Shown here in pieces: positions 20,275 to 29,356 of a stretch of DNA of 33,984 nucleotides (position 1 is its first letter; the number at the start of each line of letters is the position of its first letter). The notes below the pieces were generated by a model that was given only the letters and a program-made list of their open reading frames with translations, had not been told where the DNA came from and searched no databases. The stretch covers positions 1 through 33,984 of the forward strand of contig NZ_JAPYPS010000041.1 of assembly GCF_029937575.1 (NCBI RefSeq). The letters run 5' to 3'. The stretch comes from Nocardioides sp. (GTDB taxonomy: Bacteria > Actinomycetota > Actinomycetes > Propionibacteriales > Nocardioidaceae). The translations under genes and the position numbers were made by a program.

Positions 20275-20489
20275 AGCTCGAACGCAAGCACGCCGCCCTG
20301 CTGCTCGGTGTCGCGCTGTGGAACGTCGTCACGTTCAGCACGTTCGCCAAGAACCTGTATGCCGCCTACGAGCGCGGTGAGGACCGTGCGGCCGGCTACT
20401 GGATCGCCCATACCGTGCTGATCGTGGTCAACTTCGCCATCGCCGGGGCGCTCGGTCGCCTCGGGTGGAAGGCGTTCAGGAGAAGCTGA
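20271..20489 (+). CDS. Small SCO4848-like membrane protein
   Basis: A 72-residue protein with two membrane segments (about residues 9-27 and 46-66) separated by a charged loop containing FAKNLYAAYERGEDRAAGYW. It resembles the SCO4848 family of actinobacterial small membrane proteins, whose members sit directly beside a YihY gene. That neighbourhood, remembered from Streptomyces, supports the call. The ATG overlaps the stop of the YihY gene by four bases, so the two proteins are probably made together and may interact. The 3' end overlaps the convergent isochorismatase-like gene by 14 bases. Confidence 0.8.
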   Translation: MKLERKHAALLLGVALWNVVTFSTFAKNLYAAYERGEDRAAGYWIAHTVLIVVNFAIAGALGRLGWKAFRRS

Positions 20490-21054
20490 TCTCGGCGGCC
20501 GGCAGCACCGCGGTCGTGACACCGGGATACGTCGTGTCCTCGATGAAGAAGTTGGTGTAGGCGATCATCTCGCGGGCACCGACCGGCACCATCTCGCCGT
20601 TCGGCAGTGGGAGCTCCCAGGGACCCTCGTCGGTGGTGTGGCCGTCGGCCACCAACGTCGTGTCGTAGCCCTCCACCAGGGCCCGCATCGTCGTGGTCCG
20701 GATGCAGGCGTCGGTGGCGGCACCGCAGATGACCAATGCGCCCACACCGAGGGCGTCGAGCTCGGCGCGCAGCGTCGTGTCGGCGAAGGCGTCGAGGTGC
20801 TGCTTGCCGATCACCGTCTGGTCGGCGCCGGGGCGCACGGCCTCGACGATCTGCCACGGGTCCGAGCCTGGGACGAACGGTCCGGACTCGTGCTGGATCC
20901 AGATCACCGGAGTGCCGGCGGCCGTGGCGCGGGCGATCAGGTCGCCGATCCGGGTGACGACACCGTCGCGGTCCCAGGCCTCGGCGGTGTTGCCGTGCTG
21001 GACGTCGACGACGAGCAGGGCTGTGGTCCTCGGTGTCTGTTCGGTGTCGCTCAT
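20476..21054 (-). CDS. Isochorismatase-like cysteine hydrolase
   Basis: A 192-residue single-domain hydrolase of the isochorismatase/nicotinamidase superfamily. The catalytic triad is visible: Asp17 in LLVVDVQ, Lys84 in VIGKQHLDAF, and Cys117 in GAATDACIRTT, which also contains the typical cis-peptide region before the Cys. Substrate may be an amide such as nicotinamide, a ureide, or another small molecule; sequence does not decide. Transcription probably starts at the ATG itself, because TAGCGT lies seven bases upstream. It shares this -10 element with the divergent WYL regulator, which is a natural candidate to control it. Confidence 0.92.
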   Translation of the reverse strand: MSDTEQTPRTTALLVVDVQHGNTAEAWDRDGVVTRIGDLIARATAAGTPVIWIQHESGPFVPGSDPWQIVEAVRPGADQTVIGKQHLDAFADTTLRAELDALGVGALVICGAATDACIRTTTMRALVEGYDTTLVADGHTTDEGPWELPLPNGEMVPVGAREMIAYTNFFIEDTTYPGVTTAVLPAAEISFS

Positions 21055-21060
21055 GGCCCC

Positions 21061-21067
21061 TACGCTA
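21061..21067. promoter_or_regulatory. Symmetric bidirectional -10 element
   Basis: TACGCTA reads as TACGCT on the plus strand (21061-21066) and as TAGCGT on the minus strand (21067-21062). On the minus strand seven bases separate it from the ATG of the isochorismatase-like gene. On the plus strand six bases separate it from a GTG at 21073 that opens an 11-codon frame leading into the WYL regulator. Shared -10 elements of this symmetry are known to drive divergent transcription in bacteria. No strong -35 is seen on either side. Confidence 0.5.
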
Positions 21068-21072
21068 GGCGG

Positions 21073-21108
21073 GTGACCGGACAGTTCCCGACCGGATTTC
21101 CCTGGTGA
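21073..21108 (+). CDS. Putative leaderless 11-codon micro-ORF overlapping the WYL regulator start
   Basis: GTG at 21073 opens a frame encoding [11 protein letters not shown] and ends at a TGA (21106-21108) that overlaps the regulator's GTG (21105-21107). The GTG lies six bases after the plus-strand -10, so it would be at or near the transcript 5' end and could be read without a ribosome binding site. The downstream GTG has no visible Shine-Dalgarno sequence, so termination and restart would be a simple way to translate the regulator. The 9-mer GGTGACCGG occurs at both GTG sites (21072-21080 and 21104-21112). Expression is not shown. Confidence 0.35.
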   Translation: MTGQFPTGFPW

Positions 21109-22085
21109 CCGGCAGCCCGGCGGGGCGGGTGCTGGCGCTGCTGGAGCGCGTCCAGGAGCGCCCCGGCCTCACCGCGCCTCGTCTGGCCGACGACCTGGGC
21201 GTCAGCGAGCGGACCGTACGGCGCTACGTGGCCGTGCTGCAGGACCTCGGCATCCCCGTGGCGGCCGAGCGGGGGCGCGGTGGTGGCTACCGGCTCGAGC
21301 CGGGCTACCGGATGGCGCCCCTGACGCTGACCACCGACGAGGCGGTGAGCATCACCCTCGCACTGGCTGTGGTCAACGGCCCGGCGGACGAACGGATGAG
21401 CGCGGGCGAGGCGGCGCTGTCCAAGCTCGTGCGTGCCCTGCCACGCGACGTGTCCGAGCGCGTGGCGGGCGTGCTCAGCGCGGTGACGCCGCCACGGCGC
21501 GGTCCGTTCGCCGTCGGGGCCCCGGACCCCGCGATCCTGACCGCGCTCACCGCCGGCGTCGTACGGCGTCGGGTCGTGCGTGTCCGCCACCGCCCCGACC
21601 GGGGCGAGCCGACGAGCCGCGAGATCAACCCCTACGGCGTGGTCGTGCTGCGCGGCCACACCTACGTCCACGGGTGGTGCCACCTGCGCCGCGCCCGGAG
21701 GACCTTTCGCCTCGACCGGATCGAGCGGGTCGACGTGCTCGAGCAGGAGTTCCGAGCCCCTGCCGCCCTGGACGTGACCGCGGCGGTCGAGCGGTCGCTG
21801 GCGATGTCGTGGACCGAGTACGACGTGGCGGTGCTGGTGCACGCGCCGCTCGCCGACGTCGAGCCGCACTTCGCTCGCCACGTGGCCCTGTGCGAGCGCG
21901 TGGACGACGAGACGACCCGGCTGCGGCTGACCACGCGCAACCTGGACACCACCGTGCTGCGCCTGAGCGCCCATCCGCACCCCATGACGGTCGACGGCCC
22001 CCCGGAGCTCGGGGAGGCCTTCGAACGGCTGGCGCGGCGCCTCGGCGCCGCAGCGGGTGCTGAGGCGCCTAGTGACCGTTCTTGA
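21105..22085 (+). CDS. YafY/DeoR-like transcriptional regulator with WYL domain
   Basis: A 326-residue regulator. Residues about 5-60 are an HTH_11 winged helix ([20 protein letters not shown] followed by [16 protein letters not shown]). The middle holds a WYL domain (about 140-215; [20 protein letters not shown] and [15 protein letters not shown]). The C-terminal part is the WCX-type extension. WYL domains sense nucleic-acid or small-molecule ligands in several systems. The GTG at 21105 is the only usable start, because the next upstream in-frame codons contain no start before a stop. It is divergent from the isochorismatase-like gene and its 3' end overlaps convergent sdhB by 17 bases. Confidence 0.9.
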   Translation: MTGSPAGRVLALLERVQERPGLTAPRLADDLGVSERTVRRYVAVLQDLGIPVAAERGRGGGYRLEPGYRMAPLTLTTDEAVSITLALAVVNGPADERMSAGEAALSKLVRALPRDVSERVAGVLSAVTPPRRGPFAVGAPDPAILTALTAGVVRRRVVRVRHRPDRGEPTSREINPYGVVVLRGHTYVHGWCHLRRARRTFRLDRIERVDVLEQEFRAPAALDVTAAVERSLAMSWTEYDVAVLVHAPLADVEPHFARHVALCERVDDETTRLRLTTRNLDTTVLRLSAHPHPMTVDGPPELGEAFERLARRLGAAAGAEAPSDRS

Positions 22086-22812
22086 TCGCCGTACGCAGGT
22101 CCTTGTTGAGCTGGCTGATCACGTCGAGCGGGATCTCCTTGGGGCATGCGGCCGTGCACTCGCCGATGTTGGTGCACCCCCCGAAGCCCTCGGCGTCGTG
22201 CTGGCCGACCATGCCGATGACCCGGCTGTCCCGCTCGGGTTGACCCTGGGGGAGCAGGCCGAGCTGGGTGATCTTGGCACCCATGAACAGCGAGGCCGAC
22301 CCGTTGGGGCAGGCCGCCACGCAGGCGCCACAGCCGATGCAGGTCGCCATGTTGAAGGCGCGCAGGGCCTTGTCGCGCTGGATCGGCGCGGCGTTGGCCT
22401 CGGGGGCCGAGCCGGTGTTGGCGGAGATGAACCCGCCGGACTGGATGATCCGGTCGAAGGCCGACCGGTCGACCATCAGGTCCTTGATCACCGGGAACGC
22501 GTCGGCGCGCCACGGCTCGATCGTGATGTTGTCGCCGTCCTTGAACGAGCGCATGTGCAGCTGGCAGGTCGTGGTGACCTCGGGGCCGTGCGCCTGACCG
22601 TTGATCATCAGGTCGCACGAGCCGCAGATGCCCTCGCGACAGTCATGGTCGAAGGCGATCGGGTCCTCGTCGGCAGCGAGCAGCTGCTCGTTGAGGACGT
22701 CGAGCATCTCGAGGAAGCTCATGTCCTCCGAGACGTCGCCCAGCTGGTAGGTGTGCATCGCGCCCTGGGCGGTCGCGTTGGCCTGGCGCCAGATGTTGAG
22801 AGTGAGGTTCAC
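22069..22812 (-). CDS. sdhB: Succinate dehydrogenase iron-sulfur subunit
   Basis: Iron-sulfur subunit of complex II, 247 residues, which carries electrons from the flavin to the quinone. All cluster ligands are present: [2Fe-2S] Cys58, Cys63, Cys66, Cys83; [4Fe-4S] Cys158, Cys161, Cys164 with Cys168; and the [3Fe-4S] set Cys213, Cys219, Cys223. It is the last gene of sdhCAB. The GTG start at 22812 has AAGGAC about eight bases upstream. Unlike the tight sdhC-sdhA junction, 82 bases separate it from sdhA, and these contain two small hairpins. Its 3' end overlaps the convergent WYL regulator gene by 17 bases. Confidence 0.97.
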   Translation of the reverse strand: MNLTLNIWRQANATAQGAMHTYQLGDVSEDMSFLEMLDVLNEQLLAADEDPIAFDHDCREGICGSCDLMINGQAHGPEVTTTCQLHMRSFKDGDNITIEPWRADAFPVIKDLMVDRSAFDRIIQSGGFISANTGSAPEANAAPIQRDKALRAFNMATCIGCGACVAACPNGSASLFMGAKITQLGLLPQGQPERDSRVIGMVGQHDAEGFGGCTNIGECTAACPKEIPLDVISQLNKDLRTAIKNGH

Positions 22813-22837
22813 TGGTTGTCCTTGTTCGCTCGCAGTT

Positions 22838-22873
22838 CGACCGCACGGTCGCGGTGGGTGCCCGAGTGCGGGC
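22838..22873 (-). other. Two small inverted repeats in the sdhA-sdhB spacer
   Basis: GCCCG-AGTG-CGGGC (22860-22873) and CGACCG-CA-CGGTCG (22838-22851) lie between the sdhA stop and the sdhB start. In the mRNA they would form two adjacent short hairpins just before the sdhB ribosome binding site. They may mark a processing or attenuation point that sets the SdhB level, but in such GC-rich DNA short stems also arise by chance. Confidence 0.35.
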
Positions 22874-22894
22874 CGATGCGCTCTCTCGCTTCGC

Positions 22895-24919
<2,025 letters not shown>

Positions 24920-24927
24920 GGGGACTC

Positions 24928-25671
24928 CTACTTCTCGATGATGCCGAGGAGGACGGACAGGGGGACGAGGGAGAAGCCGCCGGCGACGACCACGGCGATG
25001 ATCCAGCCGGCGGCCTTCGCGCGAGCGCGGGAGGCCGCGGTGCTGGTGAAGCCCAGGGTCTGGATCGAGCTCCAGGTGCCGTGGTGCAGGTGGAGGCCGA
25101 GCGCCACCATCGCCACGAGGTAGATGATCGTCATCCACCACAGGTCGAAGGTGTCGACGAGCAGCGAGTAGGGGTCTCCCGCCGCGTCGCCGGTGTCGCC
25201 GGTCGCGGGGTTGATCTTCCCGATGGTGAAGTTGAGCAGGTGCCAGGCGAGGAAGACCAGGATCGTCACCCCGCCCCAGCGCATCGTGCGCGAGGAGATC
25301 GAGGAGGCGACGTTCTTCTTCACCGCGTACTTCTGCGTGCGCGCCGCGTGGGCGCGCCGCGTGAGCATCAGGGCGGTGACGACGTGGACCACCAGGGCCA
25401 CGATCAGCCCGACGCGGAGGATCCACAGCAGCCCCGAGTGCGGCAGCATCGGCTCGCCGAGCTCACGCAGGTGCTCGGCGTACTCGTTGAACGCCGCCTG
25501 GCCGCTGAAGGCCTTCAGGTTGCCGTACATGTGCCCGAGCACGAAGCCGATGAAGGCCAGACCGCTCAGGGCCATGAGGATCTTGAGGGCGACGGTCGAC
25601 CGCGTGCCACGCGATCCCTTCACCAATGTCTGTCCGGGGTTCGCTCCGGTCGTACCAGTAGTCGTTGCCAC
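24928..25671 (-). CDS. sdhC: Succinate dehydrogenase cytochrome b558 membrane subunit
   Basis: Single membrane anchor of a type-B succinate dehydrogenase, 247 residues with five membrane segments, binding two haems b and the quinone. Candidate haem-ligand histidines lie in [21 protein letters not shown] and GLHLHHGTW. First gene of sdhCAB; no separate sdhD is present, as expected for the b558 family. The GTG at 25671 has no ribosome binding site, but TAGAGT ends eight bases before it, suggesting a leaderless operon mRNA. Confidence 0.93.
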   Translation of the reverse strand: MATTTGTTGANPGQTLVKGSRGTRSTVALKILMALSGLAFIGFVLGHMYGNLKAFSGQAAFNEYAEHLRELGEPMLPHSGLLWILRVGLIVALVVHVVTALMLTRRAHAARTQKYAVKKNVASSISSRTMRWGGVTILVFLAWHLLNFTIGKINPATGDTGDAAGDPYSLLVDTFDLWWMTIIYLVAMVALGLHLHHGTWSSIQTLGFTSTAASRARAKAAGWIIAVVVAGGFSLVPLSVLLGIIEK

Positions 25672-25679
25672 AGATGAGC

Positions 25680-25724
25680 ACTCTACGACTCACGAAGGGG
25701 TGGATGTGACGTAACCCATGTGAC
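25680..25724 (-). promoter_or_regulatory. sdhCAB promoter: -10 TAGAGT with upstream GTCACAT direct repeats
   Basis: On the minus strand TAGAGT (25680-25685) lies eight bases before the sdhC GTG. About 20-40 bases further upstream are two exact copies of GTCACAT (25704-25710 and 25718-25724) with a 14-base period, in the place where a -35 would be expected. No good -35 hexamer is visible, so an activator binding the direct repeats is plausible. The repeats do not form a CRP-type palindrome. Confidence 0.45.
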
Positions 25725-25733
25725 ATACGTCCG

Positions 25734-25749
25734 GTAAGGCGACCCTTAC
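25734..25749. terminator. Inverted repeat GTAAGG-N4-CCTTAC between the glycosyltransferase and sdhC
   Basis: A perfect 6-bp inverted repeat with a four-base loop lies 40-56 bases past the glycosyltransferase stop (minus strand) and just upstream of the sdh promoter repeats. It may be a weak terminator for the upstream gene or an operator for sdhCAB. There is no T-tract. Confidence 0.35.
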
Positions 25750-25765
25750 TCGCAGGTCAGGGGCT

Positions 25766-25799
25766 CGTCAGAGGCGCGGCAGCAGTACGTCAGAGGCGC
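25766..25799 (+). repeat. 12-bp direct repeat spanning the glycosyltransferase stop codon
   Basis: CGTCAGAGGCGC occurs at 25766-25777 and 25788-25799. The second copy contains the stop codon of the glycosyltransferase gene. It looks like a 22-base tandem duplication of the gene's last bases. Confidence 0.45.
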
Positions 25800-26845
25800 A
25801 AGCGGCGTCCGGCGAGCGCCTCGAACGTCGTCGCCAGCTCGTCGACGGCGTCGGTCCAGGAGCGTGCGGAGACGACGTCGCGGGCGTGCTTGCCGAGCAG
25901 GTGACGGTGCCGGTCGGCGGCGAGGGCCTCGACCGCACGCCGGAAGTCGCGGTTGTCGCCGGGCTCGTAGAGGAGCCCGGTCTCCAGGTGTCGTACGACG
26001 TCGACCGCGCCGCCGGAGCGCGGGGCGACGACGGGAACGCCGCTGGCGGCGGCCTCGCGCAGCGCGTGGGAGCAGGTCTCGTGCTCGCCCGGGTGGACCA
26101 GCAGGTCGAAGGTCGGCATCGCGATCGTGAGGTCGCCGGTCGGCAGCGCGCCGGTCACCTTCGCGCCGGGAAGCCGGGTCTCCAGCCACTCGCGCTGCGA
26201 GCCGCCGCCGATGATCACGGGGCGGATGCCGGGGATCGAGGCCAGCTCGGCCAGCCGCCGTACGCCGTGCCGCTTGTGCAACCCGCCGACGTACCCGACC
26301 ACGACCTGGGGTCCACCCGCCGATCGGGCGCGCGACCAGGAGTCGTGCAGCCAGTTGTCGCGCAGCGCCGGGGTGAAGGCGGCGGTGTCGACGCCGGGCC
26401 GCCAGAGCTGCGAGCTCACGCCGAACTCGGTCATCCGATCGACCATCCACGACGAGGTCACCAGCACCGCGTCCGTGCGGTCGGCGACCTTCGCGCGCCA
26501 GTAGTCGGCGGCGAGGTCGAGCACGGGGGACTGCTCGACGACGACCGAGGGGATGCCCTGGCGGTCGGTGTGCTTGAGCGCCTTGCGGCCCAGCGACCCG
26601 GGGGAGGTGACGTGGACCAGGTCGGGGGCGAAGGCGTCGATGGCGCTGCGCACCTGCGGCCCGGTCGGCTCCAGCGGCCTGATCCGCACCACCTGGGACG
26701 TCCGGTACGTCGTCAGCCCGGGGCCGGGCGTGATGATCTTGATCGTGTGCCCCAGGTCGACCAGTCGGTCGGCCACCGCCTTGAGCGTGGTGGTCGTGCC
26801 GTCGACGGCGGGGTAGAAGGTCTCGGTCACCAGAGCGATCCGCAT
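25790..26845 (-). CDS. GT4 family glycosyltransferase, mannosyltransferase-like
   Basis: A 351-residue retaining GT-B glycosyltransferase acting in the cytosol at the membrane face. The N-terminal acceptor domain begins MRIALVTETFYPAVDGTTTT, with the glycine-poor loop typical of MgtA/PimB-like enzymes. The C-terminal donor domain has the E-x7-E motif (Glu256 and Glu264) followed by AASGVPVVAPRSGGAVDVV. In actinobacteria close relatives add mannose to phosphatidylinositol or glucuronic-acid lipids, using GDP-mannose. The exact donor and acceptor here are inference. It stands alone on the minus strand, 118 bases upstream of sdhC and separated from the preceding gene by a strong hairpin. Confidence 0.9.
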   Translation of the reverse strand: MRIALVTETFYPAVDGTTTTLKAVADRLVDLGHTIKIITPGPGLTTYRTSQVVRIRPLEPTGPQVRSAIDAFAPDLVHVTSPGSLGRKALKHTDRQGIPSVVVEQSPVLDLAADYWRAKVADRTDAVLVTSSWMVDRMTEFGVSSQLWRPGVDTAAFTPALRDNWLHDSWSRARSAGGPQVVVGYVGGLHKRHGVRRLAELASIPGIRPVIIGGGSQREWLETRLPGAKVTGALPTGDLTIAMPTFDLLVHPGEHETCSHALREAAASGVPVVAPRSGGAVDVVRHLETGLLYEPGDNRDFRRAVEALAADRHRHLLGKHARDVVSARSWTDAVDELATTFEALAGRRLRL

Positions 26846-26927
26846 GCCGCGATGGTGGCTCGGCGAGCCGTCGTGCAGTCGGCAACGCCGCGACGCGCCG
26901 ACGACACGCTGGTGGACGTCGCGTGAA

Positions 26928-26961
26928 CGCTGACCCGTCCGCCATGAGCGACGGGTCAGCG
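26928..26961 (-). terminator. 12-bp perfect hairpin containing a stop codon (terminator-like)
   Basis: Arms 26928-26939 (CGCTGACCCGTC) and 26950-26961 (GACGGGTCAGCG) are perfectly complementary with a ten-base loop. The right arm includes the stop codon (26956-26958) of the small membrane protein gene, so the stem forms at the very end of that message. No T-tract follows, which is common for actinobacterial hairpin terminators. Confidence 0.6.
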
Positions 26962-27402
26962 CGAATCCGACTCCGAATCCGGCTCGGATGTTGGTAGGTC
27001 GACGTTCTGCGGCGGGATCTCGCCGCGCTCGATGGCCGCGGAGACGTCGTGGATCCGCGAGCCGCTCGCCTGCCAGTCGCCGGCCTCGTCCTGCCAGTGG
27101 ATCCGGAAGCCCCGGCGGGCCTCGACGGTCCAGTGCTGCCCGAGGACGACCCGCACCAGCAGCGCGAACGGGAAGACCAGGAGCAGGAGGAGCAGCTCGA
27201 GGCCGGCCACCAGGGCGAGGAGCAGGAAGGGCAGCGCGAGGACGAGCAGGACCGCCCCGATGACCAGGCTGACCGGGTCGTCACCGAGACCGCTGGAGAA
27301 GATGTCGGGCAGGTTGCCCAGGGTGCCCTTGAGGCGACGGCGCCACGGCACCCACCGGCGGGTGACCCGCCAGGTCTGACCGCCCGGATCGGTGACCTTC
27401 AC
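26956..27402 (-). CDS. Conserved actinobacterial small membrane protein, function unknown
   Basis: A 148-residue protein. Residues 1-40 are basic and tryptophan-rich (TWRVTRRWVPWRRRLKG). Two hydrophobic segments follow at about 44-64 and 66-86. Then comes a soluble part with HWTVEARRGFRIHWQDEAGDWQ, and SGSRIHDVSAAIERGEIPP near the end. Similar proteins occur widely in actinobacteria as hypothetical proteins; I know no function. It starts 31 bases after the stop of the putative anti-sigma gene on the same strand. CACGAT lies six bases before its GTG, so it may be co-transcribed or have its own leaderless promoter. Its stop codon lies within a strong hairpin. Confidence 0.7.
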   Translation of the reverse strand: MKVTDPGGQTWRVTRRWVPWRRRLKGTLGNLPDIFSSGLGDDPVSLVIGAVLLVLALPFLLLALVAGLELLLLLLVFPFALLVRVVLGQHWTVEARRGFRIHWQDEAGDWQASGSRIHDVSAAIERGEIPPQNVDLPTSEPDSESDSR

Positions 27403-27433
27403 CGGTGGATCGTGCCACAGCGTCGTGCTCGGG

Positions 27434-29356
27434 TCAGGCGTCCGGACCGTTCACGTAGGCGTCGTGCTGTCGCGCCACCTCGGCGGCGTTGCCGAGCTCC
27501 TCGAAGGTCACGGGCACGGCGTACCGCGGGCCATCCAGCGCGGCGCCGGGAGGCTCCGGCACGAAGTATCCACACGCGCTGGGCGTCAGCCGGACCGCGT
27601 CCCCGCGCTCGGTGGTGACCGTCAGGTAGCCGACCTCCGCCGGGTCGGCGGCGGTGTAGCACTCCTCGAGCTCGCTGTCGGAGATCGGTGACGCTTCTGC
27701 CCAGCGTGCTCGCAGCAGGTCGAGCGCGCGGGGGGTCAGCGGCGTGAGGGCCGGCTTGTTGCCGCTGATGCACGTGTCGGCCAGGACCAGAGCGTCGCGA
27801 GCGGGATCGACCGGCCCGGTCCGGCCCTCGAGGTCGCACGCGAAGTAGTCCGCGTCCGCGCCGTAGGCCCGTTGGTCGCGCTGCCGGTTCAGGGCCGCGA
27901 GGAAGACCTGGGGGAGCTGGCGGGCGGCGAGGCGGGCGCCGGCGATCTCGATCCGTCGGCAGTCGGAGGCGACAGAGAACGCGTCGCCGTCCGCGAGCGT
28001 GACAGTGACGAAGCCCTCGAGCCCGAAGCTCAGCTTGAGGCACTGGAGCGGGCTCATCGGGCGCACCGACGCGACGGCCTCCTGGAGGGTGGCGGCGTCG
28101 CCCACGAACGCCTCCGGGGTGAGCGGAGACGGCGGGGTGGCGAAGGCATCGCAGTAGGTGACGCTCACGACGGCCTCGACATCCACCTCCAGGCCGGTCA
28201 CGTCGGCGTCGGCGCTGTCGGGGGGCGGCTCGGCCGGGCAGGTGTTGGCGTCGTAGGGGTCGGGCGCCGGCGTGGGAGCGGGCAGCTCGAGTGGCCGGTC
28301 GCTGACGACCTCGTCGTAGGAGACCGGGATGCGGAACGACTCACCCAGCCGCCAGCTGCTGTAGCCCAGGTCGCCGCAGGGACTCTCGGAGAGCCGCACC
28401 ACGTCGCCGCGGTCGGTGGTGAGGAGGAGGTCACGCGACCGCGTCTCGAGCTCGGTGCACTCGTTCTCACCGAAGTCGTTCAGCTCCTCGGCCACCGGGA
28501 GCGGCGCGTCCCACGCGGCGCGCAGGAGCGGGAGCCCGGAGGAGCGGAGCATCAGGGCGTCGCCGTCCTCGGTGCAGCCGACGGCGTAGACGACCCGCTC
28601 GCGGCCCGGCGTGGCCGGGGAGTGCGTGACGTCGGCATCACACCCGAGAGCGAGGTCGTCCAGCCCCAGCTGGTAGGACTGCGTGTCGCGCTGGGCGTCG
28701 AGGGCCTCGAGGAACGACTGGACGACCGCGGAGGCGTCGACCGGGCGGCCGTCGAGCTCGTTGTCGCCGCAGAACTCCTGGCCCAGCAGGACGGTCGAGC
28801 CGTCGTTCAGCTCGAAGACCAGCGCTTGGCGCGACGCGATGCCGTCGATGGTCGCGCAGCGCTCGGGGTCGGGGGTCGGGAGGGCCCGCACGCGCTCGAC
28901 GAAATCCGGTACGCCGTCGACCAGGGCGTCCGGGCTCGCCGGGTACGACGGAGCGGGGCCCCGGTCGGGCTCCGGGTGCATCGGCGAGGTGCCGACGTCA
29001 CCGCACAGCCGCGCCCCCACCACCCGGTCGAGGTCGGGAATGACCTTGTTGGACCTGCTGGTGCTCGGCAGCTCCGCCGGGCACGGGACGGCGGCGTACA
29101 CCTCGTCGGGCGGCGGGTCGAAGACCGGCGTCACGACCTGGGGCAGCTCGCCGCCGTCGTCCGAGCCGGTCAGCACCGCAGGCGTCGCGACGGCCAGCAC
29201 CACGGCGGCCGCCGCGGCCGTCACCACCCCGGCCCGGCGGCGGGTGCGCGAGCGGCGACCCGCGGCGACCAGGGGAGCCGGGTCGATCCGGGGCGCGTCG
29301 GGGACGACACCGTGCAACAGGTCCTGCAGCTCGCGCTCGCGCCGGCTCTCGTTCAT
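27434..29356 (-). CDS. Putative transmembrane anti-sigma/sensor protein with a duplicated eight-cysteine extracellular domain
   Basis: A 640-residue protein with one membrane segment (about 42-62). The 41-residue N-terminus is arginine-rich and should face the cytoplasm, leaving about 575 residues outside. That part is a tandem duplication of a domain of about 270 residues. Cysteines at 92, 118, 167, 196, 239, 261, 300 and 327 match those at 373, 402, 439, 466, 507, 529, 566 and 595, with a nearly constant offset of 266-284. Shared text includes VxxFLxAL followed by QRD, and TTxRGDxVRLxxSxCG. Four disulfides per domain are likely. A proline-rich linker (about 355-370) joins the copies. The ATG overlaps the sigma factor stop as ATGA, so it is translated with the sigma factor. 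No ZAS zinc motif is seen, so the anti-sigma role rests on context. Confidence 0.75.
   Translation of the reverse strand: MNESRRERELQDLLHGVVPDAPRIDPAPLVAAGRRSRTRRRAGVVTAAAAAVVLAVATPAVLTGSDDGGELPQVVTPVFDPPPDEVYAAVPCPAELPSTSRSNKVIPDLDRVVGARLCGDVGTSPMHPEPDRGPAPSYPASPDALVDGVPDFVERVRALPTPDPERCATIDGIASRQALVFELNDGSTVLLGQEFCGDNELDGRPVDASAVVQSFLEALDAQRDTQSYQLGLDDLALGCDADVTHSPATPGRERVVYAVGCTEDGDALMLRSSGLPLLRAAWDAPLPVAEELNDFGENECTELETRSRDLLLTTDRGDVVRLSESPCGDLGYSSWRLGESFRIPVSYDEVVSDRPLELPAPTPAPDPYDANTCPAEPPPDSADADVTGLEVDVEAVVSVTYCDAFATPPSPLTPEAFVGDAATLQEAVASVRPMSPLQCLKLSFGLEGFVTVTLADGDAFSVASDCRRIEIAGARLAARQLPQVFLAALNRQRDQRAYGADADYFACDLEGRTGPVDPARDALVLADTCISGNKPALTPLTPRALDLLRARWAEASPISDSELEECYTAADPAEVGYLTVTTERGDAVRLTPSACGYFVPEPPGAALDGPRYAVPVTFEELGNAAEVARQHDAYVNGPDA

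Noticed and set aside
25701..25726. CRP/GlxR-type site at sdhC
   Set aside because: The TGTGAC copies are direct repeats; the inverted TGTGA-N6-TCACA arrangement is absent.
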